NCBI GenBank assembly: GCA_000961805.1
Contig: LADV01000053.1
Location: forward strand, 1-7,732
DNA length: 7,732 nucleotides
Source of the DNA: Peptococcaceae bacterium BRH_c23
GTDB lineage: Bacteria; Bacillota_B; Desulfitobacteriia; Desulfitobacteriales; Desulfitobacteriaceae
Direction of reading: 5' to 3'
The notes under the pieces were generated by a model, which was not told the DNA's origin, ran no database searches, and worked only from the letters and a program-made list of their open reading frames with translations. A program made the translations under genes and the position numbers. Below, one piece after another: positions 6,161 through 7,732 of this stretch; positions within the stretch are counted from its first letter, which is position 1, and each line of letters starts with the position of its first letter.

Positions 6161-6186
6161 ATAATTTATAATTTATAATTTATAAA
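6161..6186. repeat. 7-bp tandem repeat ATAATTT (about 3.7 copies) in the permease leader
   Basis: Three exact head-to-tail copies of ATAATTT (6161-6181) plus a partial fourth (6182-6186). On the minus strand each copy provides a TATAAAT-like box, and the array ends 1-2 bases before the ribosome site of the permease gene. Gain or loss of a unit would shift -10 boxes relative to the -35 and the SD. Confidence 0.7.
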
Positions 6187-6208
6187 AACAGTTGATCCAG
6201 TGCGTAAA
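6179..6208 (-). promoter_or_regulatory. Candidate sigma-A promoter of the permease gene
   Basis: On the minus strand TTTACG (6208-6203) is followed after 18 bases by TATAAA (6184-6179), the first of several -10-like boxes made by the tandem repeat. The match is 4 of 6 and 5 of 6. Any -10 call in so AT-rich a stretch is uncertain. Confidence 0.35.
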
Positions 6209-6236
6209 CTTCTCCCCCCTTTTAGATTTTGATAAT

Positions 6237-6389
6237 TCAGAATACACCAAAAATATTTAATGCAAAAGCAATGCCAACAACTAGTAATACAATTTTGTCC
6301 CTTTTATTTTGGATTAACCGTTGGTATAGCAAGGTTTGTACGAACATAGGAAACAAGAGAAGTATACACAGCTGCTTTATAAAATCCAC
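6237..6389 (-). CDS. Possible 50-residue membrane peptide, or the tail of a decayed membrane protein gene
   Basis: A GTG at 6389 opens a frame of 50 codons with two hydrophobic stretches (QLCILLLFPMFVQTLL and KIVLLVVGIAFALNIFGVF) split by a basic turn QRLIQNKRDK. An in-frame stop lies just upstream, so it cannot be longer as it stands. There is no Shine-Dalgarno site before the GTG or before the internal ATG. The sequence looks protein-like rather than random, so it could be a small two-helix protein or the C-terminal remnant of a larger gene. I do not recognise the family. It lies 92 bases upstream of the permease start on the same strand. Confidence 0.3.
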   Translation of the reverse strand: MDFIKQLCILLLFPMFVQTLLYQRLIQNKRDKIVLLVVGIAFALNIFGVF

Positions 6390-6392
6390 TTT

Positions 6393-6480
6393 TTAATTCA
6401 TTTTTGAATTAACTCTTTGGCTAAAACTTCTGTACTAACTGATATAGCTACGTACTTTCAGATAATTCATACATGAATTA
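6393..6480. repeat. Paired TGAATTA palindromes
   Basis: TTAATTCA-TTTT-TGAATTAA (6393-6412) and TAATTCAT-AC-ATGAATTA (6463-6480) are two perfect 8-bp-arm inverted repeats built from the same half-site. A fifth half-site sits in GATAATTCA at 6231-6239, which is an exact 9-base repeat of 6461-6469. They lie between two transport genes and could be operator sites. No T-tract follows either stem, so they are unlikely terminators. Confidence 0.45.
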
Positions 6481-6483
6481 GAG

Positions 6484-6576
6484 ATTTTCTGGCTACTGTC
6501 GCCTGGCTAACCTTAGATTGTCCTGCCAAGGCTCGGTTGTTCCAGACTGAGCAAAAGGACCCCTAAAACTCCAATA
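6484..6576. other. Possibly structured intergenic element, no gene recognised
   Basis: The stretch behind the EIIC-like gene is richer in G/C than its surroundings. On the minus strand GTCCT (6560-6556) can pair with AGGAC (6524-6520) around an inner GCTC/GAGC pair, while CTTGGC (6530-6525) can pair with GCCAGG (6507-6502, one G-U), an alternative fold that crosses the first. A short open minus frame reads NNRALAGQSKVSQATVARKS but has no start codon. It may be a dispersed repeat, a small structured RNA or a decayed gene end. Together with the palindromes and the 50-codon frame it accounts for the roughly 430 bases between the two transporter genes. Confidence 0.3.
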
Positions 6577-7623
6577 CTAAATATCTAATTTCATGTCTCC
6601 TAACTTAATCCAACCTTTTTTGCGCATAAACTCCGCGATAGCCAGAGTCAGACTAGCGGGTAAAATGAAATGTAATAATCCAATTTTGATTAAGACACCA
6701 GTACTCATGCCCATAGCACTGATTGTTCCAAACTGCCCAACTAACCCTGAGGTACCCATGCCAGCACCGGCAGGGATATTGGCCATCGGCAAAATAGTTG
6801 TCGCTAAGGGACCTAAGATGGCACTGGCTATTATGGCAGGCAACCATATCAATGGATTTTTAACAATGTTAGGTATTTGGAGCATGGACGTTCCTAACCC
6901 TTGGGAAACTAAACCACCCCATTTATTCTCACGATAACTCGCTACTGCAAACCCAACCATCTGGGTAGCACAACCAACGGTCGCAGCCCCCGCAGCGGGA
7001 CCACTTAATACCAGCATTATAGCCAAAGCAGCACTACTAATTGGCAACGTTAATATTACGCCCATCAGCACAGCCACCAAAGCACCCATCGGAATAGGTG
7101 CAAGTTCTGTCGCCAACATTATGACTGATCCCAGCCACTTCATAAATTCTGCTAAGGGTGGTCCAACGATGGTCCCAGCAGCGACACCAAGCAAGATGGT
7201 AACAGCAGGAGTTACAATAATATCTACTTTTGTCTCTTTGGAAACTAGTTTCCCGAATTCTGCCCCCACGACGGCTGCCACAAATGCACCGACGGGCCCT
7301 CCGACTGCAGCACCTGCCATACCGGTGATAGTAGATGCAAACAATACTAGCGGAGGCGCTCCTAAGCCAAAGGCGACAGCTACACCGATGGCCGGCCCCA
7401 TCATTCCCATGGCCTGTTTACCAAAAGCAATCAAAAATTGTAATCCAGTTTGCTCTCCAATTACTTTAAGAATAAGCCCTACAATAAGACTAGCGAACAA
7501 ACCCAAGGCCATAGCACCTAAGGCATCAATACCATATCTTTTTACAGAAAATATTATATTTTTGCGTTTTAAAAAGCTAACCTTTTCTACTTCTTTTACA
7601 GGATTTCCAGGATTTTCAGTCAT
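6577..7623 (-). CDS. PfoR-like membrane protein, EIIC-type transporter (COG3641 / PTS_EIIC_2)
   Basis: A 348-residue integral membrane protein with about ten hydrophobic segments rich in Gly and Ala. Residues 16-30 or so are hydrophilic and basic, before the first helix. Landmarks match the PfoR/PTS_EIIC_2 family: GAPPLVLFASTITGMAGAAV, VGGPVGAFVAAVVGAEFGKL, VGFAVASYRENKWGGLVSQG, LGTSMLQIPNIVKNPLIWLP and ILPMANIPAGAGMGTSGLVG. Family members are described as EIIC-like sugar transporters or, in Clostridium, as the putative toxin regulator PfoR; the substrate is unknown. There is no EIIA or EIIB domain in the protein or in the window, so phosphotransfer is unproved. A longer frame could start at a TTG at 7641, but that codon lies inside the GAGGAGG ribosome site; the ATG at 7623, nine bases after it, is the real start. 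The gene is richer in G/C than the NCS1 permease next to it. Confidence 0.86.
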   Translation of the reverse strand: MTENPGNPVKEVEKVSFLKRKNIIFSVKRYGIDALGAMALGLFASLIVGLILKVIGEQTGLQFLIAFGKQAMGMMGPAIGVAVAFGLGAPPLVLFASTITGMAGAAVGGPVGAFVAAVVGAEFGKLVSKETKVDIIVTPAVTILLGVAAGTIVGPPLAEFMKWLGSVIMLATELAPIPMGALVAVLMGVILTLPISSAALAIMLVLSGPAAGAATVGCATQMVGFAVASYRENKWGGLVSQGLGTSMLQIPNIVKNPLIWLPAIIASAILGPLATTILPMANIPAGAGMGTSGLVGQFGTISAMGMSTGVLIKIGLLHFILPASLTLAIAEFMRKKGWIKLGDMKLDI

Positions 7624-7711
7624 AATTTCCTGCCTCCTCAATTTTATTATCCTACTCCCTCTTTAGGTACACTCCTTACAATAAGTTTATATAGAAAACT
7701 TGGCTAGCGCC

Positions 7712-7728
7712 CGAAGACACTGTCTTCG
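7712..7728. repeat. Short perfect hairpin at the right edge
   Basis: CGAAGAC, three bases, GTCTTCG: a 7-bp stem about 90 bases upstream of the EIIC-like gene. It could be the terminator of a gene beyond the window (its following bases are cut off) or a leader element. On the minus strand no T-tract follows directly. The 100 bases between it and the ATG hold TATATAAA-like boxes but no convincing -35, so I call no promoter. Confidence 0.4.
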
Positions 7729-7732
7729 CACG

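Noticed and set aside
7624..7641. TTG start for the EIIC-like protein (354 residues)
   Set aside because: The TTG and next codons are the GAGGAGG ribosome site itself; the ATG at 7623 follows it at nine bases.
7121..7666. 181-codon open frame on the plus strand
   Set aside because: Antisense shadow of the EIIC-like gene; its Ala/Thr/Pro-rich composition is what the reverse complement of a Gly/Ala-rich membrane protein gives.

Overview
The window looks like chromosomal DNA of an anaerobic low-GC Firmicute of the Peptococcaceae/Desulfitobacterium-Desulfosporosinus kind. This is an inference from strong GGAGG ribosome binding sites, the codon use, a sigma-54 system serving catabolism, and the style of the proteins; no marker gene fixes the genus. 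Three parts can be told apart.

Part A (1-3821) is an aromatic amino acid catabolic module. A tryptophanase gene (tnaA, minus strand, its last codons beyond the left edge) lies downstream of a co-directional TyrR-type enhancer-binding regulator (ACT-PAS-AAA+-HTH). Between them is a textbook -24/-12 sigma-54 promoter (TGGCAC-N5-TTGCA, 1366-1381) pointing into tnaA, with overlapping inverted repeats 60-170 bp further upstream where an activator would be expected to bind. Divergent from the regulator is ridA, a deaminase that clears 2-aminoacrylate, the reactive intermediate made by tryptophanase-type beta-elimination. The simplest reading is that the regulator senses an aromatic amino acid and switches on tnaA through sigma-54, while RidA limits damage.

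Part B (about 3825-4776) is mobile-element debris. It holds the N-terminal end of a probable tyrosine recombinase, cut off just behind ridA; a 15-bp perfect inverted repeat; a DUF4338/DruA-like gene that loses its C-terminal part at that repeat; and a strong hairpin just in front of the druA-like start. The right edge of the debris cuts a third gene, of which only SD, ATG and 13 codons survive (4771-4809). Those residues resemble the start of DUF1185 'amino acid synthesis' family proteins.

Part C (4771-7732) is a transport region on the minus strand. It has an AT-rich NCS1-family (CodB-like) nucleobase permease whose downstream operon partner was the broken gene, then a 430-bp stretch with a doubtful 50-codon membrane ORF, a cluster of TGAATTA palindromes and a possibly structured repeat, and finally a PfoR-like EIIC-type membrane protein (COG3641/PTS_EIIC_2). 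The right edge carries a short perfect hairpin.

No tRNA, rRNA or CRISPR array was seen. The points most worth following up are the sigma-54/TyrR control of tnaA with its inverted-repeat array, and the nested insertions that broke the permease operon.
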